NCBI RefSeq assembly: GCF_900100355.1
Contig: NZ_FNFH01000002.1
Location: 496,001 to 560,000, forward strand
Direction: 5' to 3'
Source: Microbulbifer yueqingensis
Lineage (GTDB): Bacteria; Pseudomonadota; Gammaproteobacteria; Pseudomonadales; Cellvibrionaceae
Length of the DNA stretch: 64,000 nucleotides
Positions 1 to 10,058 of the stretch are shown one piece after another; the first letter of the stretch is position 1; each line of letters begins with the position of its first letter. The position numbers and the translations under genes are program-made. A model generated the notes under the pieces. That model was given only the letters and a program-made list of their open reading frames with translations. It was not told the DNA's origin and searched no databases.

Positions 1-83
1 CATCCGGACAGGGTTCGGTTAACGCGCCCCAGCAGTACCAGATCATTCCCGTGGTTCCCGGCCACACAGGCTCCGCTCTGTAA
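1..83 (+). CDS. C-terminal end of an unidentified protein (partial)
   Basis: Frame 3 is open from the window edge to a TAA at 81-83 and reads about 26 residues ending in PVVPGHTGSAL. It is followed at once by another in-frame TAA (TAATAA), common at real gene ends. The fragment is too short to assign to a family, and it could be chance. Confidence 0.35.
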   Translation, partial: SGQGSVNAPQQYQIIPVVPGHTGSAL

Positions 84-267
84 TAAACAATTATGGGCGA
101 CGATCTGTGGCCGGTGCGGAAAGATGGAAGAGATTTCAGGGAATCAGGTGGAGGATATTGACGACGTCTTCAACAGTGCATACCGGAGCCCGGGCAGGCC
201 TCACGCCAGGCGACCAGGTCATGCGCTGCAAGGCGACTTTCCGCGTCAGTGAAGAGAGGGCCGGCCA

Positions 268-1857
268 TCAGGAATCCTCGATCGCCTCGGCGCTATCAGG
301 TTTATATGCCCGGTCGGCTTTATCTGCCCTGTCAGCATCGCCGGTCGCCTCTTCGGCACTGTTTTGTTTGTGCAGGGCCACCCGGGCGGGAGGCGCCTGC
401 CCCGACTTGTCCTCACCAAAGTACAGGGTCTGGTGCGGGAATGGAATTTCGATGCCCTCGCGGTCAAACTTCAGCTTGATACGGCGATTGAATTCCCTGC
501 CCACACGCCATTTTTCATGGGCCCGGGTTTTCGTGCGGGCCTTGATGACGACCGCACTGTCCGCGAAGGCGTCAACTCCCAGTACCTCGAGCGGCGCGAG
601 GATCAGGGAGCCGAAGTCTTCACTTTGCCGCATTTCCTCGTCCACGGCGTGGAGGCAGGAGATGACCTCGTCGGTGTTTTCGCGATAAGCGACGCCGATC
701 TCCAGCATGTAATAGCTGTAATTCTTGGTCAGGTTGTCCACTACCGAGATCTCGCTGAAAGGGATGGTATGCACGGTGCCGTCCAGCGCCCGCAGCTCTA
801 TCTTCCGCAGGGTTATATGGGTGACCTCCCCGGTGCGCCCACCCACCGTCACGATATCTCCCACCTGTAGCAGGTCCTCAAGCAGGATAGTGAACCCGGT
901 AAGAAAATCCTTTACCAGCGTCTGGGCACCGAAACCGATCGCAATACCAAATACACCGGCACCGGCAAGCAACGGCATTACATCAATATCGAGCTCCGAC
1001 AGAACCACCAGTACCGTCATCACCGTCAGGGTGAACAGCAACAGGTTGCGAATCAGCGGAACCAGTGTGCGTACGCGGGCGTTGGCGGACAGCATCCTCT
1101 CACCGAAATAGTGCTCGACCACGCCGTTGATAGTCTCCCAGAGCGCACAAAACACGGCGACAATCAGGAACAGGGAGAGTGAAACCCGGGCCGCGCCGCG
1201 CAGGGCATCCTTGGAAAGCAGCTCACCCAGCATTTCCCCAAATAGTTCGACGCCGGTATAGCCGAACAGTATCAGGGCCATGACGTAGCCCAGCCAACGC
1301 TGGATGCCGAAAATAATCGAAAACCTTGAACGGCCTACACCCGCGCGTTTGCGCACCGGACGCAGCTTGCCGTCAACGAAACCGGCCAGCCGGTTATTGA
1401 TGGCCACAGCCACCAGCAGGATCACCGCGGCAATCGCCAGCAATAACAGCCTTCCCGCCTCGTTGGCAGAGAGCCCGATCCCGTTCAGGAACGACGAATA
1501 ATCTCGCACTATTTCGGTCGCGACATCATCCACCGATAGGGCATTACTGATTTTCAACGCCCCGTCGCCTGCAGTTGCATCAGTGGCTTGCCGCAGCCGT
1601 TTCAGGTCTTTCAGGAAAAGATTCCGGCGGGCTGGATCCTCCAGCAGGCCGACCAGGCGGTCAAGCTGGTCGGGGGAGAGCTCACTGTCGGTGCGGGCTT
1701 GCCCACTCGCGTGGGGCGGCTTTTCCGGTGCTCCGGCACCCGGAGATGCCTGGGCTACCGGTATTGCCGCAGCACCCGTGCCCTGGGAGCTGCCATCGCT
1801 TTCCTGTGCAACCGCCGCCGGCGCTGACAGCAGCAATAACATCAGCACCGCAATCAA
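268..1857 (-). CDS. MscS-family mechanosensitive ion channel
   Basis: Predicted inner-membrane channel that opens under membrane tension and releases solutes during hypo-osmotic shock. It has about 529 residues: a hydrophobic N-terminus ending in APAAVAQ that looks like a signal peptide, a polar periplasmic stretch, four or five hydrophobic helices, then the MscS core with the Gly/Ala-rich pore helix (GAGVFGIAIGFGAQ) and the beta domain (GDIVTVGGRTGEVT, TIPFSEISVVDN). It is longer than E. coli MscS (286 residues), so it belongs to the extended MscS group. The frame stays open up to 2148, but the signal peptide begins at a TTG at 1857 or an ATG at 1842. No ribosome site clearly decides between them. 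The C-terminal tail after residue about 500 is charged and low-complexity (repeated ADRADKADRA-like units). An osmotic role fits the ectoine cluster in the same window. Confidence 0.88.
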   Translation of the reverse strand: MIAVLMLLLLSAPAAVAQESDGSSQGTGAAAIPVAQASPGAGAPEKPPHASGQARTDSELSPDQLDRLVGLLEDPARRNLFLKDLKRLRQATDATAGDGALKISNALSVDDVATEIVRDYSSFLNGIGLSANEAGRLLLLAIAAVILLVAVAINNRLAGFVDGKLRPVRKRAGVGRSRFSIIFGIQRWLGYVMALILFGYTGVELFGEMLGELLSKDALRGAARVSLSLFLIVAVFCALWETINGVVEHYFGERMLSANARVRTLVPLIRNLLLFTLTVMTVLVVLSELDIDVMPLLAGAGVFGIAIGFGAQTLVKDFLTGFTILLEDLLQVGDIVTVGGRTGEVTHITLRKIELRALDGTVHTIPFSEISVVDNLTKNYSYYMLEIGVAYRENTDEVISCLHAVDEEMRQSEDFGSLILAPLEVLGVDAFADSAVVIKARTKTRAHEKWRVGREFNRRIKLKFDREGIEIPFPHQTLYFGEDKSGQAPPARVALHKQNSAEEATGDADRADKADRAYKPDSAEAIEDS

Positions 1858-2360
1858 TGGTCGTGCATCGCCTGCCTTTGAAAAGATATTGTTGCCTCCC
1901 CGAGCATTTTGAAACAGATTGTTAGTTTGTCTGCCGTATTTGCAATGATCTTCAGGCTCCAGTGACTCCGTGTAAAAGACAGGAATCGTTGTGGCCTCGT
2001 AGCGGACTCTCCGGCCGCATAATATTCGCAGCCTCTCCATCAAAAGGTGTGGATAAGTGGTGCTTTTTTCAACCCTCCGGCCTTGATCCCTTATTACGCG
2101 CCCTGCCCTACCCATCACTTTATCGCGCCGGCAACTGCAGTGAGGCACACTGTCCCGTAATAAAATTCAGGGCTGCCGTCGCAGCCGACCTTCGTCATGC
2201 TTCTGCCATTCAGCGGCCATCCCGTTACGTCACTACGTGAACAGTTTCTCAGTGCGGTGTTTTGTCATGGGATTGACGGGAATTAACAGGGAACAAATTC
2301 GCCGGGGGCCAGTCGGAGCTGACTGGAATTACATTTGGTGAGTAATTAAGGAGTGAAATT
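1858..2360. other. intergenic region between divergent MscS and small lipoprotein genes
   Basis: No coding region is convincing here. It must hold the promoters of both divergent genes. A TTGACG at 2273-2278 could be a -35 element for the lipoprotein gene, but no good -10 hexamer sits at the right distance. Confidence 0.4.
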
Positions 2361-2558
2361 ATGATTGCATCCAGAAAACTGGCACTGGCCTTCCTGACCA
2401 GCCTGCTGCTTCTCGGAATGGCTGGCTGTGACAATGATACCGATGCCGAGGAGGTGGGCGAGCAGATCGACGAGAAATTCAACGATGTCGGCAACGCGGT
2501 GGAAGATGCCTGTGAAGAAGTGAAGGAAGAAGCCGGCGCGGAAGACCAGGACTGCTGA
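2361..2558 (+). CDS. small acidic lipoprotein
   Basis: A 65-residue protein with a lysine/arginine N-terminus, a hydrophobic stretch and a lipobox LGMAGC, so the mature protein would begin at Cys23 and be lipid-anchored in the envelope. The mature part is very acidic (many Glu and Asp) and probably helical. It has two further cysteines, at 50 and 65, which could form a disulfide. An AAGGAG ribosome site lies seven bases before the ATG. A 10-bp hairpin follows the stop codon. Family and function are not recognised; entericidin-like or stress-induced small lipoproteins have a similar plan. Confidence 0.75.
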   Translation: MIASRKLALAFLTSLLLLGMAGCDNDTDAEEVGEQIDEKFNDVGNAVEDACEEVKEEAGAEDQDC

Positions 2559-2570
2559 CGCCGGCCGCTG

Positions 2571-2600
2571 GCGCCGCAGCCTGGTGAGGTGCTGCGGCGC
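2571..2600 (+). terminator. hairpin after the small lipoprotein gene
   Basis: Perfect 10-bp inverted repeat, GCGCCGCAGC and GCTGCGGCGC, with a 10-base loop, 12 bases after the stop codon. There is no T-run, so it may be a weak or Rho-assisted terminator or an mRNA-stabilising hairpin. Confidence 0.55.
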
Positions 2601-2729
2601 ACACCTAAACAAGCCAACTTGCAACCCGGATGCCCGCAGCAGTATCAAGATGCCCACCGTGTTTCACGGTGTCCGCTTCCGCAGCCGGCCCGCTCTGCCG
2701 GCGGGCATCGCAGGAAAGGAGAACCGGCC

Positions 2730-3425
2730 TCAGCTGCCCCCGCCTTTCTTGACCTGGTCGCGGAGGGCCTCACCAACCCCGCGGGCCGACGCCGGATTCT
2801 GCCCTGTTACCAGGCGGCCATCTACGGTGACAGACTCCTCGAAATTGTCCGCTTTCTCGTGCGTCGCGCCCCGCTCCTTGAGCTTTGATGCGAGCAGGAA
2901 AGGCACAATGTCGTCCTTCTCCACTGCGCGCTCTTCCTCGTCAGTGAAGGCAGAGAGTTTCTTGCCATCAACCAGCCAGCTGCCATCACTCAGCTTGACG
3001 TTTACAAACGCAGCCGGGCCGTGACAGACCGCTGCCACCACCTTGTCGTTTTCGTACATCTTGCGGATCGCGTCCTGGACGTCCTTATTGTCAGGCAGGT
3101 CCCACATGGTGCCATGTCCGCCGGGGAAGTAGATGGCGTCATACTCCCCAATATCCAGTTCCTTGAGCGCGGGGGCAGACTTTATCTTGGCATTGACATC
3201 TTCGTCCTCCAGGAACTCGCGATTTACTGAGTCGTCCATGTCCTTACTGCCGGGGTCAATCGGCGCCTCGCCGCCCTCAGGCGTGGCGAAGTCAACATGG
3301 AAGCCCGCCTCGCGGAGTACCCGCCAGGGTTGCGCAGCCTCGGAAAGGTGAAAACCGGTCTTGTCGCCGGTGTCTCCAAGGCTGTCATGACCGGTCAGTA
3401 CAAAAAGCACACGGTAATCATACAT
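2730..3425 (-). CDS. DJ-1/PfpI (type 1 glutamine amidotransferase-like) family protein
   Basis: A 231-residue class I glutamine amidotransferase-like fold of the DJ-1/PfpI/Hsp31 type. Such proteins act as chaperones, deglycases or glyoxalases in stress. The nucleophile elbow AAVCHGPAAF gives Cys134 and the adjacent His135 expected of the family; the GGHG loop at about 102-105 supplies the oxyanion region. An Hsp31-like long N-terminal segment (TGHDSLGDTGDKTGFHLSE) is present. It stands alone, convergent to the small lipoprotein gene. Substrate cannot be told from sequence. Confidence 0.85.
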   Translation of the reverse strand: MYDYRVLFVLTGHDSLGDTGDKTGFHLSEAAQPWRVLREAGFHVDFATPEGGEAPIDPGSKDMDDSVNREFLEDEDVNAKIKSAPALKELDIGEYDAIYFPGGHGTMWDLPDNKDVQDAIRKMYENDKVVAAVCHGPAAFVNVKLSDGSWLVDGKKLSAFTDEEERAVEKDDIVPFLLASKLKERGATHEKADNFEESVTVDGRLVTGQNPASARGVGEALRDQVKKGGGS

Positions 3426-3948
3426 AGGGATGCCTCCGGTGAGTTGAGATAAAGGACAGGGAAAGCGTGCACGCCCGGGTGCAGAGGGGCTTTCGCAAGT
3501 ACAGCAGACAATAGGATTTATTCCAGTGAGGCGATAGGAACAGGCGGCCTATTTCCGTGCAATCGGCATGTGACACACGCTTACCGTTCCATAATTCAAA
3601 CCCTATCGCCATGGCTCGTATAAAATCAGCCGGATAGTGTGTCATAGGCGCGACAGGCTACCAGTATCAGCCAGACCCCGCGAATGGGCCCAGTTCACAT
3701 ATCCAGCTTTCACTGAGGGAGGAGCCCAGGTCTCACGTCTCACGGGCATCCCGGCAACCCAGCCCGGGAATCGCCTCTTGCATGTATGGGGGCCCCCCGG
3801 ATGATATCCTGTGCCCCCGCTGGCTACCGCCCGATCGTGGCCGGCCACAATTGTCCCAGGCTGGGGAGCGGGCTTTCCACCGACCGTCCCAGCTACAATT
3901 AAGAAGATGAATAGTCGCGGCTACGCCGTGCCGACCGTGAAGGAAACC
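3426..3948. other. intergenic region, no gene seen
   Basis: Region between the divergent DJ-1-family gene and the FrnE-like gene. Open frames here are short and lack codon bias. The plus frame of the next gene is open from 3811, but that upstream part shows no family similarity and has no ribosome site. Confidence 0.4.
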
Positions 3949-4608
3949 ATGCAAAAGCTTCCCGTGAAGATTGAGATTGTCTCGGATATCGTCTGCCCCT
4001 GGTGCGTGATCGGTTATTACCGTCTCCTGCAGGCGCTTGAGCGCTACGAATACTGTATCGAGCCGGAAATTTCCTGGCTGCCGTTCGAGCTGAACCCCCA
4101 AATGCCGGCTGAGGGGGAAAACCTGAGGGAGCATCTGGCGAAGAAATACGGGACTACGCCACAGGAGAGCATCGAAGCCAGGCAGCGCCTCACCGACCTT
4201 GGGGCAGAGGCCGGCTTCACCTTCAATTACAGCGATGATATGCGCATGTACAACACTTTCAATGCCCACCAGTTGCTGCACTGGGCCGCGGAGAAAGATA
4301 AGCAGACCCCGCTCAGCATGCGCCTCTTCGAGGACTTTTTCTCCGATCGTAAAAATGTCCAGGATCACGACGTGCTGGTACAGGCTGCCGAATCGGTAGG
4401 ATTGGACGGGGAGGAGGCCCGACAGGTTCTGGACGGGCAGACTTACGCTGAAGAGGTCCGCGAGCTGGAGCAGTTGATAGCGGGACAGGGCGTTCAGGGG
4501 GTCCCCCTGTTCGTGTTCGACCGCCAGTACGCCATCAGCGGTGCCCAGGAAGTTGCCACCTTTGAGGAGCAACTGCAGCAGATACTGGACGAGAAGGAAC
4601 AGGGCTGA
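3949..4608 (+). CDS. FrnE-like DsbA-family thioredoxin-fold protein
   Basis: A 219-residue cytosolic protein of the DsbA/2-hydroxychromene-2-carboxylate isomerase superfamily, closest in plan to FrnE/YwbO-type oxidoreductases. The CPWC active site is at residues 16-19, right after the first beta strand (VKIEIVSDIVCPWC), a helical insertion follows, and the cis-proline loop is GVQGVPLFVF. There is no signal peptide, so it acts in the cytoplasm. I chose the ATG at 3949 because GAAGGA stands just upstream; the frame is open to 3811. Likely role: thiol-disulfide exchange in oxidative stress. Confidence 0.85.
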   Translation: MQKLPVKIEIVSDIVCPWCVIGYYRLLQALERYEYCIEPEISWLPFELNPQMPAEGENLREHLAKKYGTTPQESIEARQRLTDLGAEAGFTFNYSDDMRMYNTFNAHQLLHWAAEKDKQTPLSMRLFEDFFSDRKNVQDHDVLVQAAESVGLDGEEARQVLDGQTYAEEVRELEQLIAGQGVQGVPLFVFDRQYAISGAQEVATFEEQLQQILDEKEQG

Positions 4609-4653
4609 GCCGGTCCGGACACGACTCTATCATCAGCGAACCACGAGCGACCC

Positions 4654-5259
4654 ATGAAAAAAATACTGCCCGCCGTTGCCCTGGCGGCCCTGCTGGCCGG
4701 CTGCGCCTCGGAACGGACAACGACAGCGCCCACGGACCAATTCCTGAAAAATATCGCCGCGTACTGTGGCAAGGCATTTGCTGGCCAGGTGGTTGCCAAC
4801 GAGCCGCACACTGCGGGGCCGGACCCTTTCGCCGGCCGCCGGCTGGTGATGCACGTGCGCGGCTGTGCAGAACCGACCCGTGAGCTGCGAATTCCTTTCC
4901 ATGTAGGCAACGATCGCTCGCGGACCTGGATACTTACCCGCACTGCGGCCGGCCTGCAACTGAAGCATGACCACCGGCACAGGGACGGCAGCGAAGACCC
5001 GGTGACAATGTACGGGGGGCATACACGGGAAGGCGGCACTCCCGTGCGGCAGGAATTCCCGGTGGACCCCGAATCGGTGAGCCTGTTCCGCCGGCAGGAG
5101 CTTACGGCCTCGGTTGACAATACCTGGGCCATGGAAATTTACCCGGAGCGGATATTTGCCTATGAGCTGACCCGCCCCGACGGGAGACGATTTCGGGTCG
5201 AGTTCGACCTCAGCAGGCCGGTCGAGCCCCCGCCAGCGCCCTGGGGCTACGGGAGCTGA
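4654..5259 (+). CDS. putative lipoprotein, function unknown
   Basis: A 201-residue protein with a clear lipoprotein signal (MKKILPAVALAALLAGC, Cys17). The mature part looks like a beta-rich secreted domain that includes Cys38 and Cys70, the motif MYGGHTREGGT and a C-terminal PPPAPWGYGS tail. Forty-five bases separate it from the upstream FrnE-like gene, so they may be co-transcribed. The domain resembles uncharacterised 'secreted protein' families found beside oxidoreductases; I cannot name it further. Confidence 0.7.
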   Translation: MKKILPAVALAALLAGCASERTTTAPTDQFLKNIAAYCGKAFAGQVVANEPHTAGPDPFAGRRLVMHVRGCAEPTRELRIPFHVGNDRSRTWILTRTAAGLQLKHDHRHRDGSEDPVTMYGGHTREGGTPVRQEFPVDPESVSLFRRQELTASVDNTWAMEIYPERIFAYELTRPDGRRFRVEFDLSRPVEPPPAPWGYGS

Positions 5260-5509
5260 TCCTTGCCCCATCGACGGGATGGCAGGGCAGCCTTAAAAAG
5301 TTGCGGCAGCCTGCGCAATGACAGAAGTTCCCTACCCGCCGCCCCCCTCCCCGGCAAACTGGATTCCGACGCAGCACAACTTAACGTAGAGCACCCGGTC
5401 ATTTCACCGCTCGCCCCTGGCGGTGCCGGGGCGCGCGATACTTCTATCTATTCAGCCAGCCCTCTTCAGCCTGTGCTATCCAGTCTGGCCGCCGGGAGAA
5501 CGTACCGGT

Positions 5510-6361
5510 TCAGGGACGCAACAGATAATCTGCGTGGAAACGCAGGTGCTGCTCGATAAAGCTGGCGATGAAGTAGTAGCTGTGGTCATACCCCGCGTGG
5601 TGCTCGATCCTCACCGGGTAGCCGGCGGCGTCTGCCGCGGCCTCGAGTGCATTTGGCTTGAGCTGCCGCTCGAGGAACTCATCGTCCTCCCCCTGTGAGA
5701 TGAGCATGGGCAGGTGCTCCGTGGCGCGGCTGACCAAAACCGTCGCATCGTATTCCTCCCAGCTGGAACGGTCCGCTCCCAGGTACGCGCTGAACGCCTT
5801 TTCGCCCCAGGGACAGCTAATCGGGTTGCAGACCGGGCTGAAGGCGGATACCGAAGTGAAACGCCCCCTATTGCGCAGGGCCACGACCAGCGCACCGTGC
5901 CCGCCCATCGAGTGCCCGGCAATGGCCCGGCGCCCTGTAACCGGGAAATTGGCTTCCACCAGCCCGGGCAGCTCCTCGAGCACGTAATCGTACATACGGT
6001 AGTGGCTTTTCCAGGGCGCCTGGGTGGCATTGAGGTAAAACCCTGCCCCCTGCCCCAGGTCATAATCGCCGTCGTCCGGTACATTGTCACCGCGCGGGCT
6101 GGTATCCGGGATCACCAGGGCAATACCCAGCTCGGCAGCCATGCGCTGCGCGCCCGCCTTCTGGCTGAAATTCTCATCGGTGCAGGTGAGGCCCGACAGC
6201 CAGTAGAGGACCGGGAAACGCTGCCCCTTTTCCATGCGGTCCGATAACGGAGGCAGGAAGACCGAGAAGCGCATGTCGCAGTCCAGGGTGTCGGAATAAT
6301 GCCGGTACTGCTGTTGCCGGCCATCAAATACTTTGGTGCTACTGAGCAACTCCAGGCTCAT
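5510..6361 (-). CDS. fghA: S-formylglutathione hydrolase
   Basis: Second step of glutathione-dependent formaldehyde oxidation: hydrolyses S-formylglutathione to formate and glutathione. It has 283 residues, the usual size. Alpha/beta-hydrolase fold with nucleophile elbow [10 protein letters not shown] (Ser151), the conserved [11 protein letters not shown] loop and PDTSPRG motif, and the catalytic His near the C-terminus in [11 protein letters not shown]. It lies 22 bases downstream of adhC on the same strand, so the two enzymes of the pathway form an operon. Confidence 0.96.
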   Translation of the reverse strand: MSLELLSSTKVFDGRQQQYRHYSDTLDCDMRFSVFLPPLSDRMEKGQRFPVLYWLSGLTCTDENFSQKAGAQRMAAELGIALVIPDTSPRGDNVPDDGDYDLGQGAGFYLNATQAPWKSHYRMYDYVLEELPGLVEANFPVTGRRAIAGHSMGGHGALVVALRNRGRFTSVSAFSPVCNPISCPWGEKAFSAYLGADRSSWEEYDATVLVSRATEHLPMLISQGEDDEFLERQLKPNALEAAADAAGYPVRIEHHAGYDHSYYFIASFIEQHLRFHADYLLRP

Positions 6362-6383
6362 AACTGCCCGTCCTCTTTCGTCG

Positions 6384-7595
<1,212 letters not shown>

Positions 7596-7653
7596 TCATT
7601 AGTGAGATTTGGCGCGCCATTTCGAACTCGCTTCCGCTGCCGAGGCAGGAAAG

Positions 7654-8667
7654 TCAGTCCGCATCGCGCTGTTGCTTACGCCACTGTAGTGGGGACTTGC
7701 CGTGAATGGCGCGAAAAGCCTTGGAAAAAGCACTGATGTCGGTATAACCGAGAGTGGCTGAGAGAAGGTTGATATCGATGCTGGATGAACACAGGTGCCA
7801 GCGCGCAGTTTGCATCCGGGCATCCTGCACCAGCTGCTTGAAGGAAGTTTTCTCGGCGCTCAGCCTGCGCTGCAGGGTACGTGCTGGTACCCCCATCAGC
7901 CGCGCCACCTGTGCCAGGCTGTGGCGCTGCGCTCCCAGCGTCTGCAGGATAAGGGTCCTGACCTGCTCGGCCACGCTGTCGCGGTGCTCCGACAACAGCT
8001 GCCGGGTGAAGTCCTCAAAGTAGCGCAGCAGGCTGGGGCTGGGTGGGCACACAGGCCGGCGTGCAACCTCTGCATCGAACACCAGGCAATCGCGCTCCTG
8101 CCCGAACAGCACTTCGGTATAGAAAAACTCCCGATAGCGGTGCGGTTCCGCCGCCGGCTCCTCCTGGCGGAACATGACGGTGCGGGGACGCACATCCATG
8201 CCGGCCAGGTCCTGCATCAGGCGATAGCAGGCGGCCATGGACAGTTCGCGATACTGGCGCGCGTCGACCGGCCCCTGGAAGTGGTCATAACGCTCGGCCA
8301 CCAACAGGTCGCCCTCCACCCGCATACGCCAGTGCTCCGCCTGGTTGTGCAGGGCCATATAACGCTGGGTGACTGCAAGCGCGGCTTCCAGGTCCGTATC
8401 GCCCAGCAGCTGGCCCACCGCGCCGAGCATGCGCATGCCCTGCATGGATGCCAGGCGCAGGCCAAAATCCTGGCACTGCAATTCATCCGCACAGATATTC
8501 AGGAGCTGGCACAGGGTTGCGACCGGGACCAGCAGGTCCGGGCGCCGCATGCAGTCCTGCGGCAGGCCCACGCGCGCCAGCAGGCTGGCGGGGTCGCCGC
8601 CCAGGTGGGGGACCAGCTGGTTGAAGCCCGCCAGGGCCCCACTGCGAATCTCGTACACGGGTTTCAT
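7654..8667 (-). CDS. AraC-family transcriptional regulator
   Basis: A 337-residue regulator with an N-terminal arabinose-binding-like ligand domain (the PF12625 type seen in OruR/ArgR-like proteins) and a C-terminal AraC double helix-turn-helix. The latter shows LAQVARLMGVPARTLQRRL and the signature LLSATLGYTDISAFSKAFRAIHGKSPLQWR. The ATG at 8667 begins MKPVYEIRSGALAGF, typical for this group; the open frame further up to 8841 lacks family similarity. It lies upstream of adhC-fghA on the same strand and may sense an aldehyde-related signal, but the effector is unknown. Confidence 0.88.
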   Translation of the reverse strand: MKPVYEIRSGALAGFNQLVPHLGGDPASLLARVGLPQDCMRRPDLLVPVATLCQLLNICADELQCQDFGLRLASMQGMRMLGAVGQLLGDTDLEAALAVTQRYMALHNQAEHWRMRVEGDLLVAERYDHFQGPVDARQYRELSMAACYRLMQDLAGMDVRPRTVMFRQEEPAAEPHRYREFFYTEVLFGQERDCLVFDAEVARRPVCPPSPSLLRYFEDFTRQLLSEHRDSVAEQVRTLILQTLGAQRHSLAQVARLMGVPARTLQRRLSAEKTSFKQLVQDARMQTARWHLCSSSIDINLLSATLGYTDISAFSKAFRAIHGKSPLQWRKQQRDAD

Positions 8668-8879
8668 TGGTCTGGTTTTGGTTCCTTTTGGTCGAAACTC
8701 GGGGCCGCCCCTCTCGGGAGGAGAGAACACCCGGACAACATCAACACAAGCTGCCGGCACAACCCGGCACTTCCCGACGAGCGGTCCGCCCCACGCAACC
8801 CTGCCGGGCTGGTCCGGAAATTGCTCCACATTCCGGGCCACCCGGCTAACGATCCAATAGCAATCACTGGGAGCTCGCC

Positions 8880-9278
8880 ATGAACAACCACCACTGGCTC
8901 ATGAATGCACAGGTCCTTACCCTCATGCGCAAGTTGCGCAAGCGCCTGCAGGCGGAATTCGATATCAACCTGCGTCTCTCCGAAGACGGCCTCGAACAGC
9001 ACCTGGCAAAAGCAAAATACAGCACGGTGGACGGGGAGACGCGGCGACTGATAGCCGAAATCGAGCACCACCGGGGTGCCCCGTTCCTCACCGGTGAAGA
9101 GCCACGGCCGCGCCTGTATCGGGGGCAGCCCGTGCTTCGTGAGAATACCGGCAAAGACATATACGCAATGATCTACGGCGAGGAACTATCGCTCCACGAC
9201 CCGGCGCTCCGCGGCAGGTCCCGCCCCGAAAAAATGTATCGCGGGCAGAAGGTGCTGCAAGACGACAGCCGCCGGTAA
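8880..9278 (+). CDS. hypothetical protein with duplicated YRGQ motif
   Basis: A 132-residue soluble protein divergent from the AraC-type gene. The first 60 residues are helical and charged (MRKLRKRLQAEFDINLRLSE). The second half has two copies of a short motif, RLYRGQPVL and KMYRGQKVL, separated by about 40 residues. The YRG core recalls the small DUF4278 family, but the match is only visual. ACTGGGAGCTCGCC precedes the start, giving a GGGAG ribosome site. No function can be given. Confidence 0.65.
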   Translation: MNNHHWLMNAQVLTLMRKLRKRLQAEFDINLRLSEDGLEQHLAKAKYSTVDGETRRLIAEIEHHRGAPFLTGEEPRPRLYRGQPVLRENTGKDIYAMIYGEELSLHDPALRGRSRPEKMYRGQKVLQDDSRR

Positions 9279-9314
9279 TCACCTTCCGCCAGCCGGGGCC
9301 GGTACCGGCGCTAC

Positions 9315-9884
9315 TCAACCGGACTTTTTGACAAACCTGGTCAGGATCACGATCCGCTGGCCGTTCACGCGGCCCTCGATCTGCTCCGGATTGTCGGTCA
9401 GGCTGATCCCGCGCACCGCGGTACCACGCTTGGCCACGATGCTGGTGCCTTTCACATCCAGGTCCTTGATGACGGTGACGGTATCCCCGGCACGCAACTC
9501 TACGCCATTGCAATCGCGCTGGACCACCCGGTCCCCTTCCGCCACCGGCGCACCCTGCTCCGCCCACTGGCGCACGTCTTCCTCAAGATAGAGCATGTCC
9601 AGCAGGTCCTGCGCCCAGGTCTCAGCACTGAGCCTCTTCAACAGGCGCCAGGCCTGGACCTGCACGGCGGGCACCGGGCTCCACATGCTGTCACCGAGGC
9701 AGCGCCAGTAGTTCTCTTCCAGTGGCACCTCCCCCTCCAGTTGCGAGCGGCAGCTGCCGCACACCAGGATATCGGCGTCTCCCTGCCCCTCTGAATGCGG
9801 CACGCGATAGATTCCCAGCCCGGCGTCGTCCCCACATAGTTCGCAGCGTCCGCCGCTTCGCGCGCGGAGTTGTTGCTCGTCCAT
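9315..9884 (-). CDS. yjdM: PhnA/YjdM domain protein
   Basis: A 189-residue protein with an N-terminal zinc-ribbon-like part (CELCG and CGSCRSQL) and a C-terminal PhnA domain (DCNGVELRAGDTVTVIKDLDVKGTS, shown here in part as GDTVTVIKDLDVKGTS). The family was named for a phosphonate operon in E. coli but has no proven catalytic role in phosphonate use; no other phn gene is near. The N-terminal and middle part is longer than in E. coli YjdM (about 111 residues), which matches the two-domain form common in gammaproteobacteria. Confidence 0.88.
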   Translation of the reverse strand: MDEQQLRARSGGRCELCGDDAGLGIYRVPHSEGQGDADILVCGSCRSQLEGEVPLEENYWRCLGDSMWSPVPAVQVQAWRLLKRLSAETWAQDLLDMLYLEEDVRQWAEQGAPVAEGDRVVQRDCNGVELRAGDTVTVIKDLDVKGTSIVAKRGTAVRGISLTDNPEQIEGRVNGQRIVILTRFVKKSG

Positions 9885-10058
9885 ATTTCCGTTCCTCGGT
9901 CAGAGAGCCGCCAGGCGGGCTTCCCGGGACACTCCCGGGCCGCGCTCGCGGGGGCGCGCATTATACCGGGCGCCAGCGGGCTGCCAACTCCCCCTCGGTG
10001 GCGCGCCCCCGAAGTCTATACTCAGCGCTGAGACAGGCCCGTTCCCCGGCGACAATCA

